The notes: generated from the sequence alone by a model not told the origin. 64,000 bases of DNA from Acidobacteriota bacterium (GCA_026393985.1 JAPKZB010000015.1:62001-126000), one strand, 5' to 3'. Numbered from the stretch's first letter, positions 25,221 to 34,480 are shown. Program-made: numbers and translations.

Positions 25221-26036
25221 TTGCAAGGCAAACGTATTCTCATCACAGGAGCAGGCCGCGGCATCGGCAAGCGGCTCGCCATCGGCCTCGCCGCCAAAGG
25301 CGCCATCGTCGGACTGCTCGCCCGCACCAAAGCCGAAATCGACCTCGCCCACCTCGAAATTCAACACGCCGGCGGCGTCGCCCTCCGGCTCCCCGGTGAT
25401 GTCCGCGAACTCGACCGCATGATCATGGCGGCCGAACGCATGCGCGCCAGCTTCGGCGGAACCGATATCCTCATCTGCGCCGCCGGCGTCCAGGGGCCCA
25501 TCGGCCTCATGCACGATGCCGATACCCGCGCCTGGCGCGAAACCTTCGAAACCAACATGTTCGGCGTCATGCACGCCTGCCGGGCCGTCCTGCCCGAGAT
25601 GGTCGCCCGCCGCGCCGGCAAAATCATCGTCGTCTCCGGCGGCGGCTCCCTCACCCCGCGTCCCCACTTCTCGGCCTACGCCGCCTCGAAAGCCGCCGTC
25701 GTCCGGTTTGTCGAAACCATCGCCGCCGAATACGCCGAACATAACGTGCAGGCTAACTGCCTCGCCCCCGGCGGCACTTACACGAACATGACGGACGAAA
25801 TCCTCACCGCCGGCGAACAACGCGCCGGCTGGAAGGAGATCGAAGACGCCCGCCAGGTTCGCATGACGGGCGGCGTTCCGCTCGAAAAACAGCTGCAATT
25901 GGCCGTTTTTCTCGCTAGTGAAGAGTCCAATCACGTCTCCGGCAAGTTACTCCGCTACGACGATGACTGGAAGAAACTGGCCCGTGGCTCTGTAAGTCCC
26001 GAGTTATACACCTTACGGCGCATCACCAAGAGCTGA
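25221..26036 (+). CDS. Short-chain dehydrogenase/reductase
   Basis: A 271-residue NAD(P)-dependent SDR starting at TTG 25221. The nucleotide motif is [10 protein letters not shown] near residue 9, the structural motif [10 protein letters not shown] near 90, the catalytic Ser in VVSGGGS and the YxxxK pair in YAASK near 155. A substrate loop follows ([15 protein letters not shown]). Arg near the end of strand 2 (ARTKAE) suggests NADP. Substrate unknown. It ends three bases before the convergent DUF1080 gene and is divergent from infA. Confidence 0.9.
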   Translation: MQGKRILITGAGRGIGKRLAIGLAAKGAIVGLLARTKAEIDLAHLEIQHAGGVALRLPGDVRELDRMIMAAERMRASFGGTDILICAAGVQGPIGLMHDADTRAWRETFETNMFGVMHACRAVLPEMVARRAGKIIVVSGGGSLTPRPHFSAYAASKAAVVRFVETIAAEYAEHNVQANCLAPGGTYTNMTDEILTAGEQRAGWKEIEDARQVRMTGGVPLEKQLQLAVFLASEESNHVSGKLLRYDDDWKKLARGSVSPELYTLRRITKS

Positions 26037-26039
26037 GCG

Positions 26040-26741
26040 TCATGGCAGCGGCGCCGCGCTCTGCTCCGGCGTCGTCACGCCCGGCGGCAGCTCAAGAATC
26101 CGGATATTCCGGAAGTGAATCTTCGCCCCCTCGCTCTCAAGGCACAAATAGCCTTTCTTTTGCGACGATTTCGCAATCCCGTTCACAAACTTGCCATTGA
26201 TCGCCAGCTTAATCACCCCGTCAACGGCCACTACGTCATAAGTATTCCACTGCCCCCGCGGCAGGCAACGCATCTCCACCGACCGGCTCCGCGCTGCCCG
26301 CGGATTGTCCGCCACCGTCGTCACCCCGCCCACCCCAAACAACTCTCCGCTTACGTACGAATCGGTCGGCATCACTCCATCGCGCATATTCAGCTTCGGC
26401 CAATCGAGCTCGAGCATCTGCACCTCCACCCCGTCCGGCAGCCGGTTCTTCTCGCCCGGCCGAGCCCCGCTCCACACAAATACCCCGCTGTTGCCGCCCG
26501 GTTCGGTATGCATCCATTCAATGTGCAGAATGAAGTTCTCATACATCCGGTCGCTCCGCATCACCCCAATCGGCTTCCCCTTACAGATCAGCTCCCCATG
26601 CTCCACCGACCACGTATCCGGGTCCGTATTCACATTCACCCAGCCCGTCAGATCCTTCCCGTTGAAGAGGTCCCGGAATGCCAATGGAGGATCCGCGGCC
26701 CTGCCCAGAGCCGCAAAAAGAAGTACCGTGAGAAATTTCAT
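26040..26741 (-). CDS. Exported DUF1080 (3-keto-disaccharide hydrolase-type) protein
   Basis: A 233-residue exported protein (signal peptide [15 protein letters not shown]) of the DUF1080 concanavalin-like family. The diagnostic parts are [62 protein letters not shown] and a final [12 protein letters not shown] strand. Some relatives hydrolyse 3-keto-glucosides, working with Gfo/Idh oxidoreductases; such an oxidoreductase lies 10 kb away at 14881, but a functional link is only a guess. Divergent from the next gene with 21 bases between the start codons. Confidence 0.9.
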   Translation of the reverse strand: MKFLTVLLFAALGRAADPPLAFRDLFNGKDLTGWVNVNTDPDTWSVEHGELICKGKPIGVMRSDRMYENFILHIEWMHTEPGGNSGVFVWSGARPGEKNRLPDGVEVQMLELDWPKLNMRDGVMPTDSYVSGELFGVGGVTTVADNPRAARSRSVEMRCLPRGQWNTYDVVAVDGVIKLAINGKFVNGIAKSSQKKGYLCLESEGAKIHFRNIRILELPPGVTTPEQSAAPLP

Positions 26742-26762
26742 TTTTACCTACGATAATAGGTC

Positions 26763-27803
26763 ATGCGGCGTTTGGCTACCCTCCTGTCCGTTCTCTTCCT
26801 GCTCTGTCTTCCGGCCCGCACCCTCAACCGCGCCGAATTCGCCTCTCTCATCGCCCAACTCTCCGAGCCCGAAGGCTACTTCGACACCGACAACCTCATC
26901 TCGAACGAGTCCACCTTCCTCACTGTCGCCGGCCACCTCCGCACCCTCCCCCGCGGCGGCGTCTACCTCGGCGTCGGCCCCGATCAAAACTATTCCTACA
27001 TCGCCCACCTCCGCCCCCAGCTCGCCTTCCTCGTCGATATCCGCCGCGGCAACCTCCTTGAACATCTCCTGTTCCGCGACCTCTTCGCCCGCTCCCGCAA
27101 CCGCCTCGAATACCTCTGCCTCCTCCTCGGCCGCGCCCTTCCCCCCGACCTCGCTGCCTGGGACTCCCAACCCATCGCCGCCCTCGTCCGCTACCTCAAC
27201 CAGGCCCCCCGCCAAATCCGCTCCACCACCCTCGCCGACTCCGGCCTCCCCCTCTCCCTCGCCGACCGCCAAACCATCGCCTCCTTCCACCAGCGCTTCC
27301 AGGCCGACGGTCTCGACCTCCGCTTCAACTCCCACGGCCGCGAACCGCGGCCCTACTACCCCCGCCTCCGCGACCTCGTCCTCGCCACCGACTCCTCCGG
27401 CCAGCCCGCCAGCTACCTCGCCCGCGAAGACGACTTCCGCTACCTCCAGCAGATGCACCGCGAAAACCGCATCCTCCCCGTCACCGGCAACCTCGCCGGC
27501 GAAAAGACCCTCCGCGCCATCGCCGCCTACCTCCGCTGCGAAAAACTCTCCGTCTCCGCCATCTACACCTCCAACGTCGAACAGTACCTCTCCCGGGGCG
27601 GGGAACTCCCCCGCTTCGCCGCCAACCTCGAAGCCTTCCCCCGCGCCCCCGGCGCGCTCCTCATCCGCAGCGGCATGGGCCCCTACGCCCGCGGTAACAA
27701 CTACAGCGACCAGCTCGTCCAGCCCCTCGACGCCCTTCTTGCCGGCTTCGCCAATGGCCGTCTCCGCACCTTCGCCGACCTCATCAACGAAAGCCGGCCC
27801 TAG
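26763..27803 (+). CDS. Exported protein resembling the LIC_10091/DUF7790 family
   Basis: A 346-residue exported protein (signal peptide ending LCLPARTL) of unknown function. The distinctive segments are SEPEGYFDTDNLISNESTF, GGVYLGVGPDQNYSYIA near residue 64, and FLVDIRRGNLLEHLLF; later CEKLSVSAIYTSNVEQYL. These suggest a Rossmann-like, methyltransferase-related core, seen in an uncharacterised family that I recall as LIC_10091, but I cannot confirm it. Codons end almost always in C, stronger than in most neighbours. The TAG stop lies in the first copy of a 23-base tandem repeat. Confidence 0.7.
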   Translation: MRRLATLLSVLFLLCLPARTLNRAEFASLIAQLSEPEGYFDTDNLISNESTFLTVAGHLRTLPRGGVYLGVGPDQNYSYIAHLRPQLAFLVDIRRGNLLEHLLFRDLFARSRNRLEYLCLLLGRALPPDLAAWDSQPIAALVRYLNQAPRQIRSTTLADSGLPLSLADRQTIASFHQRFQADGLDLRFNSHGREPRPYYPRLRDLVLATDSSGQPASYLAREDDFRYLQQMHRENRILPVTGNLAGEKTLRAIAAYLRCEKLSVSAIYTSNVEQYLSRGGELPRFAANLEAFPRAPGALLIRSGMGPYARGNNYSDQLVQPLDALLAGFANGRLRTFADLINESRP

Positions 27804-27880
27804 CCGTCCAGGAAAGCCGGCCCTAGCCGTCCAGGAAAGCCGGCCCTAGCCGTCCAGGAAAGCCGGCCCTAGCCGTCCAG
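27789..27880. repeat. Four perfect 23-bp tandem repeats spanning two convergent gene ends
   Basis: Copies at 27789-27811, 27812-27834, 27835-27857 and 27858-27880 are identical. Each holds CCCTAGCC. The TAG of copy 1 (27801-27803) is the stop codon of the plus-strand gene, and the CTA of copy 4 (27869-27871) is the stop of the minus-strand ppk2. With one copy the two stops would overlap in CTAG. Confidence 0.95.
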
Positions 27881-28930
27881 CGTCAACCCGCCCCGCATCT
27901 CCCCCCGCTCGTAAACCAGATTCGCCCGGCCCACCAGCAGCGTGTCCAGCCGCCCAATCGCCCGGACGTCTTTGTTGTGGTACGGCAACTGATGCAGCAC
28001 ATACCGCATGGCATGAATGCGCGCCCGCTTCTTGCAGTCGGACTTAATCACCGTCCACGGCGCCTCTTCCGTGTCCGTGTAGAAGAACATCGCTTCTTTG
28101 GCCTTGGTGTACTCCTCCCACTTGCCGAGCGACGCCAGATCAATCGGCGACAGCTTCCACTGCTTCAACGGATGCGTCTCGCGCTCCTTGAAGCGCCGCC
28201 GCTGCTCCTCCTGGCTCACCGAAAACCAGAGCTTGAACAAATGGATCCCGCTCCGCACCAGGTTGCGCTCAAACTCCGGCGCCTGCCGCATGAACTCATT
28301 GTACTCCTGGTCTGTACAAAAGCCCATCACCCGCTCCACCCCCGCCCGGTTGTACCAAGACCGGTCAAACAGTACAATCTCGCCCGCCGTCGGCAGCTGT
28401 GCTATATAGCGCTGCAGATACCACTGTCCCTGCTCAATCTCGCTCGGCTTCGACAACGCCACCACCCGCGCGCCGCGCGGATTCAAGTGCTCCATGAACC
28501 GCCGGATCGTGCCCCCCTTGCCGGCCGCATCGCGCCCTTCAAACAGAATCACCACCCGCTGCCCGGTCGCCTTCACCCACGCCTGCAACTTCAGCAACTC
28601 CACCTGCACGTGATACTTGTACCGCTCGTAGTTCCGCCGCGACATCCGGTTCTTGTACGGATACGCCCCGTCGAGCCAATCCTCGGCCAACTCATCGTCC
28701 GGGTCCGTTTCGGCCGCCGTTTCGGTCTCGGTTCGCCGCCGCAGCGCCCGCCGCAGGTTCTCCACCTCATCGGGCGAAGCGCCCGCGAGAATCGCGTCAA
28801 TCTGGTCCTGCCGCGCCGTCGCGGCAATGTCTTCCATGACGGCGCTCTGGGCCTCTTCAACCGAGGCGATCGCTTCATGAATCGTTTCCGCCGCCGCGCT
28901 CGGGCGTTTCCGGGGAGTTCTGGTGGCCAT
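27869..28930 (-). CDS. ppk2: Polyphosphate kinase 2 (class I type)
   Basis: A 353-residue PPK2 that moves phosphate between polyphosphate and nucleotides, mainly making NTP from polyP in class I enzymes. Start ATG 28930 (MATRTPRKRP) is four bases after the preceding gene's stop. The first ~80 residues are an acidic, helical extension. The core has Walker A FEGRDAAGKGGTIRRF, Walker B EIVLFDRSWYNRAGVERVMGF and the lid region SVSQEEQRRRFKERETHPLKQWKLSPIDL. Last gene of the enolase/Hsp70/glycosidase/PPK2 operon. A CHAD polyP-binding protein lies at 36095. Confidence 0.95.
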   Translation of the reverse strand: MATRTPRKRPSAAAETIHEAIASVEEAQSAVMEDIAATARQDQIDAILAGASPDEVENLRRALRRRTETETAAETDPDDELAEDWLDGAYPYKNRMSRRNYERYKYHVQVELLKLQAWVKATGQRVVILFEGRDAAGKGGTIRRFMEHLNPRGARVVALSKPSEIEQGQWYLQRYIAQLPTAGEIVLFDRSWYNRAGVERVMGFCTDQEYNEFMRQAPEFERNLVRSGIHLFKLWFSVSQEEQRRRFKERETHPLKQWKLSPIDLASLGKWEEYTKAKEAMFFYTDTEEAPWTVIKSDCKKRARIHAMRYVLHQLPYHNKDVRAIGRLDTLLVGRANLVYERGEMRGGLTLDG

Positions 28931-28934
28931 GGGG

Positions 28935-30845
28935 TTACAGGACCCGCGCGCCCGTCCGGGTGTCAAAAATCAGCGAGGACTTGGGCGGGATCGTAACATC
29001 TATCTTACTCCCATTCCGCAGATGCACCCGCGCCGCCCCGCCGTCCTTGTCATGGATCAGTAACAGTCCGCCGCCCACGTGCACCGGGCGGTCGCCGTCG
29101 ACGTAGATATGCGCCCCGGCCGCCCGCAGCGCCTCCCGCCACGCCCCCGAGCCCTCAATCTGCCGGGTCTCCGCCGTCAGTTCGGCCGTAAATGCCGAAC
29201 TCAGCCGCTCGCCGTCGCAATAACCCGGCTTACCCTGGAAAATCACCTTCCGGCCCTTATCGAGTAACTCGCTACGGATCCACCGCCGCTGCCCGGCCGT
29301 CAGCAGCCACGTGTTGGCGAACACGATCACGGCATACCGCCCCAGGTCCATCTTCGGCAGGTCGGCCAGGTGGACCGTCTCAATCCCCGCCCCGCTGCGC
29401 CACGCCTCGCCCATCGTCCGGTTCACCGCAATCGGATCCGTGTACGGGTCCGTCTGCGCCGAATGCCCGGTGTAGTAGTACACCTCGGTATCATAGACAA
29501 AGAGTACATCCCCAGCCGGCTCGTACGGCCGTTCGTGGTAATTCTCCAGCAGAGCCTTCAACTGTTTGATCTCCGCCATCAGCCGCGTATCCATCCACCA
29601 GCCCGTCTGGTTCGCCGGACCAAAATCGTAGAACCACAGTCCCATGCCCCGCGTGAAGCTTTCGAGCACATTCCGCCGGATCACGGCAATATCGGCCGGC
29701 ACATCGGTCAGGTTAAACGCCGTGTCCACGTTGTTCAGCCACTTCCACGATGGCGTCTGGTCCATCTCATCGAGAAACAACTTCCCATGAAAGCGAATCG
29801 ACTCAATCAGCGCCCGCGTAATCCCCGATCCGCCTAAGTCCCGGTAGTTAGCCCCGTAAGCCTGCGGCGCGCTCAGATAGTCTACCTCTTCCGCCGCCAG
29901 TACTTTCTGCAAGCTCAGGTGTCCGCCCGTGGCCTGCCGCGCGAACATTGAAAAGAAGTAGCCATAGAAAGTGCCCGTGAGTATCGGTCGCGGCCAGTTT
30001 TTCTTCACCACCCCGCAGAAGTGAACAATCAGATCAGCTACTAAGTCCTGCTGGCACCGGTAGTAAGCCATCACGCGCTGCCGCTTGGCCGGATCCCGGA
30101 AGTAGCCGTCGTCTACCGCCGCCCGCTCGGCCATGGTTGGCGCCGGCCCGCCGAACTGCTTCCGCATCGGTGCGCTGTCGTCGGGTTCGTTTCGCATAAA
30201 GCCCCACTGGTGCCACTCCCCGTACACCCCGCAGCAGACATGCACTCCCGCCAGCGCCGCCCCCTCGGGCGTCTTCGCCAGGCCCAGCAGCAGTTCCGTG
30301 GTCTTGGCCGTCGCCATCGCCTTCCAATGCTCGCTCGCCAGGCTCACCCGCGGCGTCCGCCGCAGGTCGTCCATCAGAATCCGCACCGGTGTCGTCCGCT
30401 CGATCTTCTCAAGATCGCCGTTCACGTATCGCACCAGCTCCTCGGGATGCTGCTCGGCCCACCATCCCGGCGCGTTCAAATGCCACCGGAGCACAATCGC
30501 CGCCTCCGGGCAGGCATCGAGCACCCCGCGCAGATGCCGCCGCACCAGCGCCAGATCGAGCGCTCCCTCCTTCGGCCACACCAGCTCTAAAAACAGATCA
30601 ATCTGATACAGCCGGAAGCCCGCCGCCGCGAACGCCCGCAGGTTCCGCTGCGGCTCCTCCTCCCACGTCCACCGCCCCCCGGGGCAGTCCGTCAACGCGT
30701 AGAAACACGCGTAAGTCGGCTTGCCGTTCACAAACAACGTCGGCTTGTTGTTCCATGGCCCCACCCGGGCCTCCACCGGTCTCCCCTCCGCCGCCGTCAG
30801 CACCGACAACGAACAGGCCTGCAAAAACGCGCGCCGATCAAGCAT
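28935..30845 (-). CDS. Exported glycosidase-like (beta-galactosidase-type) protein
   Basis: A 636-residue protein that starts MLDRRAFLQACSLSVLTAAEG, a twin-arginine-like signal. It has a TIM-barrel-like first half (YACFYALTDCPGG, GFRLYQIDLFLELVWPKEG, VLRWHLNAPGWWAEQHPEELV, CCGVYGEWHQWG) and a second half with a flavodoxin-like trimerisation-type domain (VLFVYDTEVYYY, YAVIVFANTWLLTAGQRRWI), as in GH42 beta-galactosidases. The Glu in VYGEWHQWG and in FLDEMDQTPSW are candidate catalytic acids. It overlaps the Hsp70-like gene by 8 bases. GH family not certain. Confidence 0.75.
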   Translation of the reverse strand: MLDRRAFLQACSLSVLTAAEGRPVEARVGPWNNKPTLFVNGKPTYACFYALTDCPGGRWTWEEEPQRNLRAFAAAGFRLYQIDLFLELVWPKEGALDLALVRRHLRGVLDACPEAAIVLRWHLNAPGWWAEQHPEELVRYVNGDLEKIERTTPVRILMDDLRRTPRVSLASEHWKAMATAKTTELLLGLAKTPEGAALAGVHVCCGVYGEWHQWGFMRNEPDDSAPMRKQFGGPAPTMAERAAVDDGYFRDPAKRQRVMAYYRCQQDLVADLIVHFCGVVKKNWPRPILTGTFYGYFFSMFARQATGGHLSLQKVLAAEEVDYLSAPQAYGANYRDLGGSGITRALIESIRFHGKLFLDEMDQTPSWKWLNNVDTAFNLTDVPADIAVIRRNVLESFTRGMGLWFYDFGPANQTGWWMDTRLMAEIKQLKALLENYHERPYEPAGDVLFVYDTEVYYYTGHSAQTDPYTDPIAVNRTMGEAWRSGAGIETVHLADLPKMDLGRYAVIVFANTWLLTAGQRRWIRSELLDKGRKVIFQGKPGYCDGERLSSAFTAELTAETRQIEGSGAWREALRAAGAHIYVDGDRPVHVGGGLLLIHDKDGGAARVHLRNGSKIDVTIPPKSSLIFDTRTGARVL

Positions 30846-32064
30846 ACGCCGTACCCTCGCCTCCCAACGCCAACCCATGCGCAATCGAAGTAAATTCACT
30901 GCCGGACTCAATTCGCTCGGCGCCAAACCGCTCAGCGAAAATCCGCCGCACCGCCGGCACAAACGATGTCCCGCCTGTCAAGAACACCCGGTCTACCCGC
31001 CTCGCGCCCAACCGGTCCACGCACGCCGCAATCGCCGCCAAATCCCCGGCAATCCACTCTTCAAAATCTGCTCGCCGCACCGTTGTGCCAATGTCGACGC
31101 TCCCTTCAGAAAACCGGAACGCGGCCGTCTCGGCCCCGGAAAGTTCCCGTTTGGTCCGCTGCACCGCCTGATGCAGCCGGTAGCCCAAATCCTCGTTCAC
31201 CAGGTCATACAACGCCTGCAGCTTCTCCGGCGCGTCACTCTGCGCGGGCAGCGTCTTCAGCAGATGCAGGGTCTCTTTGGTCCGCAAAAACGACAGATAA
31301 TGCCAGCGTTCCAGGTGCGAGTACAGCCATACCGGCACTGGCAACCGCTTCCCCACCGGGTCGAGCGAACTCCCCAACCCCAGCTCCGGCGAAACCAGGT
31401 GCCGGATCAGCCGCGCGTCGAACGTATCGCCGGCCAGCCCCACCCCGTCGTTGCCCAACAGTTCCCGGCCCCCGGGCCCCACCCGTAGCAGCGAAAAGTC
31501 GCTCGTGCCGCCGCCGAAGTCCCCCACCAGCAGCACCTCGTCCTGCCGCAACCGCGCCGCGTAAAACGCCGCCGCCGCCACCGGCTCCATCTCGAACTCC
31601 ACGTGCGAAAACCCGGCCAGCGTAAACGCCTGCCGCAGCCGCTCAACGGCATAAGCATCGTCGGCCTCCGTCTCCGCGCCCACGAACCGCACCGGCCGCC
31701 CCACCCGCGCCTCCCGCACCTCGCAGCCGAACTGCCGCTCGGCCTCCGTCCGCAGGTCCCGCAGCAGAATCGCAATCAGCTCTTCAATTGTGTAGTGCCG
31801 CCCCAGCACCTCGGTCGACCGCAGGCTCCGGCTCGCCAGAAACGACTTCAGCGATTGAATCAGCCGCCCCTTGGCATCCGCGTCCAGATACTGCGTAATC
31901 GCCGCCGGCCCCGTCCACCACTGCGCCCGCGCCGCCTTCGGCGCCTCGGCGTACAGGATGGACCGGTAAGACTCCGATCCATCCGCAAACCGCACCATCT
32001 TTACCTCGCCCTCTACCGCCACCGCGATCGAGCTGTTCGTCGTGCCGAAATCGAGGCCCACCAT
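30838..32064 (-). CDS. Hsp70-family protein without substrate-binding domain (YegD-like)
   Basis: A 408-residue protein made up of the actin-like ATPase part of Hsp70. Phosphate 1 is VGLDFGTTNSSIAVA, phosphate 2 VLLVGDFGGGTSDFSLL, and the adenosine motif FLTGGTSFVPAVRRIF, all with intact residues. There is no C-terminal peptide-binding domain or lid, like E. coli YegD. Such proteins may work as regulators or atypical chaperones. It starts in a TAATG overlap with the enolase-superfamily gene and its end overlaps the glycosidase-like gene, so it is tied to two metabolic genes rather than to grpE or dnaJ. Confidence 0.9.
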   Translation of the reverse strand: MVGLDFGTTNSSIAVAVEGEVKMVRFADGSESYRSILYAEAPKAARAQWWTGPAAITQYLDADAKGRLIQSLKSFLASRSLRSTEVLGRHYTIEELIAILLRDLRTEAERQFGCEVREARVGRPVRFVGAETEADDAYAVERLRQAFTLAGFSHVEFEMEPVAAAAFYAARLRQDEVLLVGDFGGGTSDFSLLRVGPGGRELLGNDGVGLAGDTFDARLIRHLVSPELGLGSSLDPVGKRLPVPVWLYSHLERWHYLSFLRTKETLHLLKTLPAQSDAPEKLQALYDLVNEDLGYRLHQAVQRTKRELSGAETAAFRFSEGSVDIGTTVRRADFEEWIAGDLAAIAACVDRLGARRVDRVFLTGGTSFVPAVRRIFAERFGAERIESGSEFTSIAHGLALGGEGTAYA

Positions 32065-33197
32065 TAGCGGGTTAACTTCACACCCTGCGACAGCTTCTCA
32101 ATGCCGTCCGGATTCCACGCAAAGCCATACCCGGGGCCGTCCGGCACCTGAATGTATCCCTCGCTATCAAGCACCGGCCGCGTCAAAAACACCTCGTCCA
32201 AATAAGGCTCCGGCGTCAGATACTCCACCCACCGCGCATTGCCCGCCGCCGCCGTCAGGTGCAGATCCGCCGCCAGCCCCACGCCCGTGTTCCACCCGTG
32301 CGGCACCACCAGAATGTTATGGTCGTCGGCGTACTGGCCAATCCGGTGCTGCTCGGTCAACCCGCCTACTTTCGTCACGTCCGGCTGCAGATAATCCACC
32401 GCCCGGCGCTCAATCCACGGCAGAAACGCCTGCCGCCGCGTCAATACCTCACCCCCCGCAATCGGCACCCGGCCGTGCCGCGTCAGCTCTATGTAGCCCT
32501 CAATATCGTCCGGCCGCAGCGGCTCTTCAAACCACGCTACGTCGTAATCGGCCAGCATCTCCGCCGTCCGTAGCGCCCACTTGTAGCCATGCGGCCACAA
32601 CGCATCCGACCCGCCCGCGTCCACCATCAATTCGCAGTCCTCGCCAATCGCCGCCCGCGACTCCCTGACAATCGCCTCGTCCACCCGCGGGTTCCGCCGG
32701 CCAAACGGTCCCCAGCCGATCTTGAACGCCCGGAAGCCCCGCGCGTAGGCTGCCTCGAGCTTGGCCCGCATCAACTCCGGCTCCTCCATCAGCATCGACG
32801 CATACGGCTTCACCAGGCTCCGCAGCTTCCCGCCCAGCAGCCGGTGAATCGGCTGCCCCGTCACCTGCCCCAGCAGGTCCCACAGCGCCATGTCGATGCC
32901 CGAAATGGCGTGCGTCACGCTCCCGCCCCGCCCCTGCCAGAAGGTGTTCTGGTGAAGGATCTCGGTGGTCGCCGCCGGGTCGATCGCCGAAGCGCCTTCG
33001 TACAGCGGCCGCAACAGATCGAGCGCTGCCTGCACCAGGCCAGCCGACGTATAAACGCTGCCCAGCGCCGTCAGGCCCGTGTCGGTCACCACCTCCACCA
33101 GCGTCCGCGTCTGCTCAAGGTCAGAAAAGCGCGACGGCCAGTCCACATAGGCCTTGCCGCAGAGCGGAATCGCCCGAATCTGTTGAATACGATGCAT
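32064..33197 (-). CDS. Mandelate racemase/muconate lactonising (enolase superfamily) enzyme
   Basis: A 377-residue Mg-dependent enzyme, probably a sugar-acid dehydratase. The capping domain is followed by the barrel with FKIGWGPFGR (Lys region), ELMVDAGGSDALWP and WFEEPLRPDD and IAGGEVLT (the three Mg ligands D, E, E), and VVPHGWNTGVG with the catalytic His. KIGWGP resembles acid-sugar dehydratases such as those for rhamnonate or galactonate. First gene of a four-gene operon; AGGAG sits eight bases before ATG 33197. The promoter must lie in the decayed gene just upstream. Substrate unproven. Confidence 0.88.
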   Translation of the reverse strand: MHRIQQIRAIPLCGKAYVDWPSRFSDLEQTRTLVEVVTDTGLTALGSVYTSAGLVQAALDLLRPLYEGASAIDPAATTEILHQNTFWQGRGGSVTHAISGIDMALWDLLGQVTGQPIHRLLGGKLRSLVKPYASMLMEEPELMRAKLEAAYARGFRAFKIGWGPFGRRNPRVDEAIVRESRAAIGEDCELMVDAGGSDALWPHGYKWALRTAEMLADYDVAWFEEPLRPDDIEGYIELTRHGRVPIAGGEVLTRRQAFLPWIERRAVDYLQPDVTKVGGLTEQHRIGQYADDHNILVVPHGWNTGVGLAADLHLTAAAGNARWVEYLTPEPYLDEVFLTRPVLDSEGYIQVPDGPGYGFAWNPDGIEKLSQGVKLTR

Positions 33198-33260
33198 CAA
33201 TCTGTCTCCTGAGACGTGAATCTGGCCGCGGATCGGAACCCGGAACGCGCTCTCTCTATC

Positions 33261-34382
33261 CTACCGGGATCGGGTGGGCGCCTTCACGATCACCAACTCC
33301 ACGGAGTCAGCCTGCGTCTCGACGCGCCCCTCCGCGCCGGTCCACTGCACACTGCCGTGCACCTCCACCCCAGCCGCCATCGGGCTACCGCACGCCGACG
33401 GTGACGGTGCACTTCGGGGGCGTCGGCGCGAGGCGCAGAACGAGGCCCCGCTTCACCCGGTTCATTCCCAATTCCAATCGCAGCGTCGAGTAGGGTTCCT
33501 CGTCGCCCGCCGGTCTCGCCCGGCGGAAAGTTGTTCAGAGTGAAGTCGCCTTTATCGTTGGCGGTCATGCTGTCGTTGTGCATCCGCCGAACTGATTTGG
33601 CGTACCATCGGACCGCACCAGGTGCCCCGCGATCCTCTCAGCCGCAGACATCGCAACCGGGCCGTATCCGCAGCCGTGAGTTCTCACTGCGAACTCGGGT
33701 ATCCCCCCGCTACTCCGGGAGCCAGGCGCCTGGGCATTCACCGAATACTCGCCCGGTTCGACGTCCTCTCTCGCATACTCACCGTTCCTATCCGTTTTCG
33801 CCACCCAACTCTTCGACCGCCCATGCTCGACCGCCCATGCATGTGAACCGTCGCTCCCGCCAGCGGGGGCCAATAATCGCGCACCCGCCAGTTTGCCGCA
33901 CCAATCGATACCCTGCCATACATCCAGCGGCGCTGCGTACCCGCCCGGATGGCGCGCGCGTAGGCCCAGTCCTCCTCGGGTACCCGGAAATGCGCCCAAC
34001 TGTACAAGCAACCCCACGTTCGCACTCGCAGGCCCGGCGGCCAATGCCGCTTGACCTGCCACCACCACCGCAAGCGGTCCCACGACCAGCCAAGCGGACC
34101 ATAGTCCTTCCATGCCTCTGCGGTCAACAGATAGGACTCGCCCATCCGAAACCTGACCCAGGAGTCGTGATCGACAATCACCTCTGTCGTTACCGCCGGC
34201 AATCCCCGAAAGTTCTCCTTCACCGCGAACCGCGACCACCCTCCCAGCCCCTTTGACGGCTGCTCCACCGTCCCCGAAAACAGAATCAAGTCCTCATCTA
34301 GCCGCTGACGAAGCGGCGCAAGGACCTGCGGACCGCAACCCATCCCCCATCCCGGCCCCGCCGTCCCCAAATCCCGCGCCAA
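33261..34382 (-). pseudogene. Decayed exported protein (TIMP-like plus carboxypeptidase-regulatory repeats)
   Basis: Coding sense continues over about 1.1 kb, but in several frames. Frame 1 starts near 34345 with CGPQVLAPLRQRLDEDLILFSGTVEQ, a TIMP/NTR-like start seen in Solibacter exported proteins, and runs to GATVHMHGRS. A 14-base tandem duplication (33813-33840) then shifts the frame; removing one copy joins it to SKSWVAKTDRNGEYAREDVEPGEYSVNAQAPG. Further shifts near 33595 (before ANDKGDFTLNNFPPGE), 33510 (EEPYSTLRLELGMNR...) and 33385 lead to the end, AAGVEVHGSVQWTGAEGRVETQ, stop at 33261. No signal peptide precedes CGPQ. At least four frame breaks, so this is a true pseudogene. Nothing else is in this stretch up to prfC except the 11-bp repeats. 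Confidence 0.8.
33813..33840. repeat. 14-bp tandem duplication that breaks the pseudogene
   Basis: TCGACCGCCCATGC occurs twice head to tail at 33813-33826 and 33827-33840 with no mismatch. Removing either copy restores one reading frame through the join, reading GRSKSWVAKTDRNGEY on the minus strand. Confidence 0.95.
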
Positions 34383-34424
34383 TCCCGCGCCAATCCCGCG
34401 TCAATCCCGCGTCAATCCCGCGTC
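34370..34424. repeat. Five 11-bp tandem repeats upstream of prfC
   Basis: The unit AATCCCGCG followed by CC or TC is repeated five times (starts 34370, 34381, 34392, 34403, 34414), the first two ending CC and the last three TC; a decayed sixth (AATCTTTGACA) follows. It ends 56 bases before the prfC start and sits where the pseudogene's signal peptide would have been. Confidence 0.9.
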
Positions 34425-34480
34425 AATCTTTGACAGCCCCTCCCCCCCTCTGGGAAACTATTACCTAACCCAAAGGCAAC

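Noticed and set aside
27789-27880. CRISPR array
   Set aside because: The four units are head-to-tail with no spacers and there are no cas genes.
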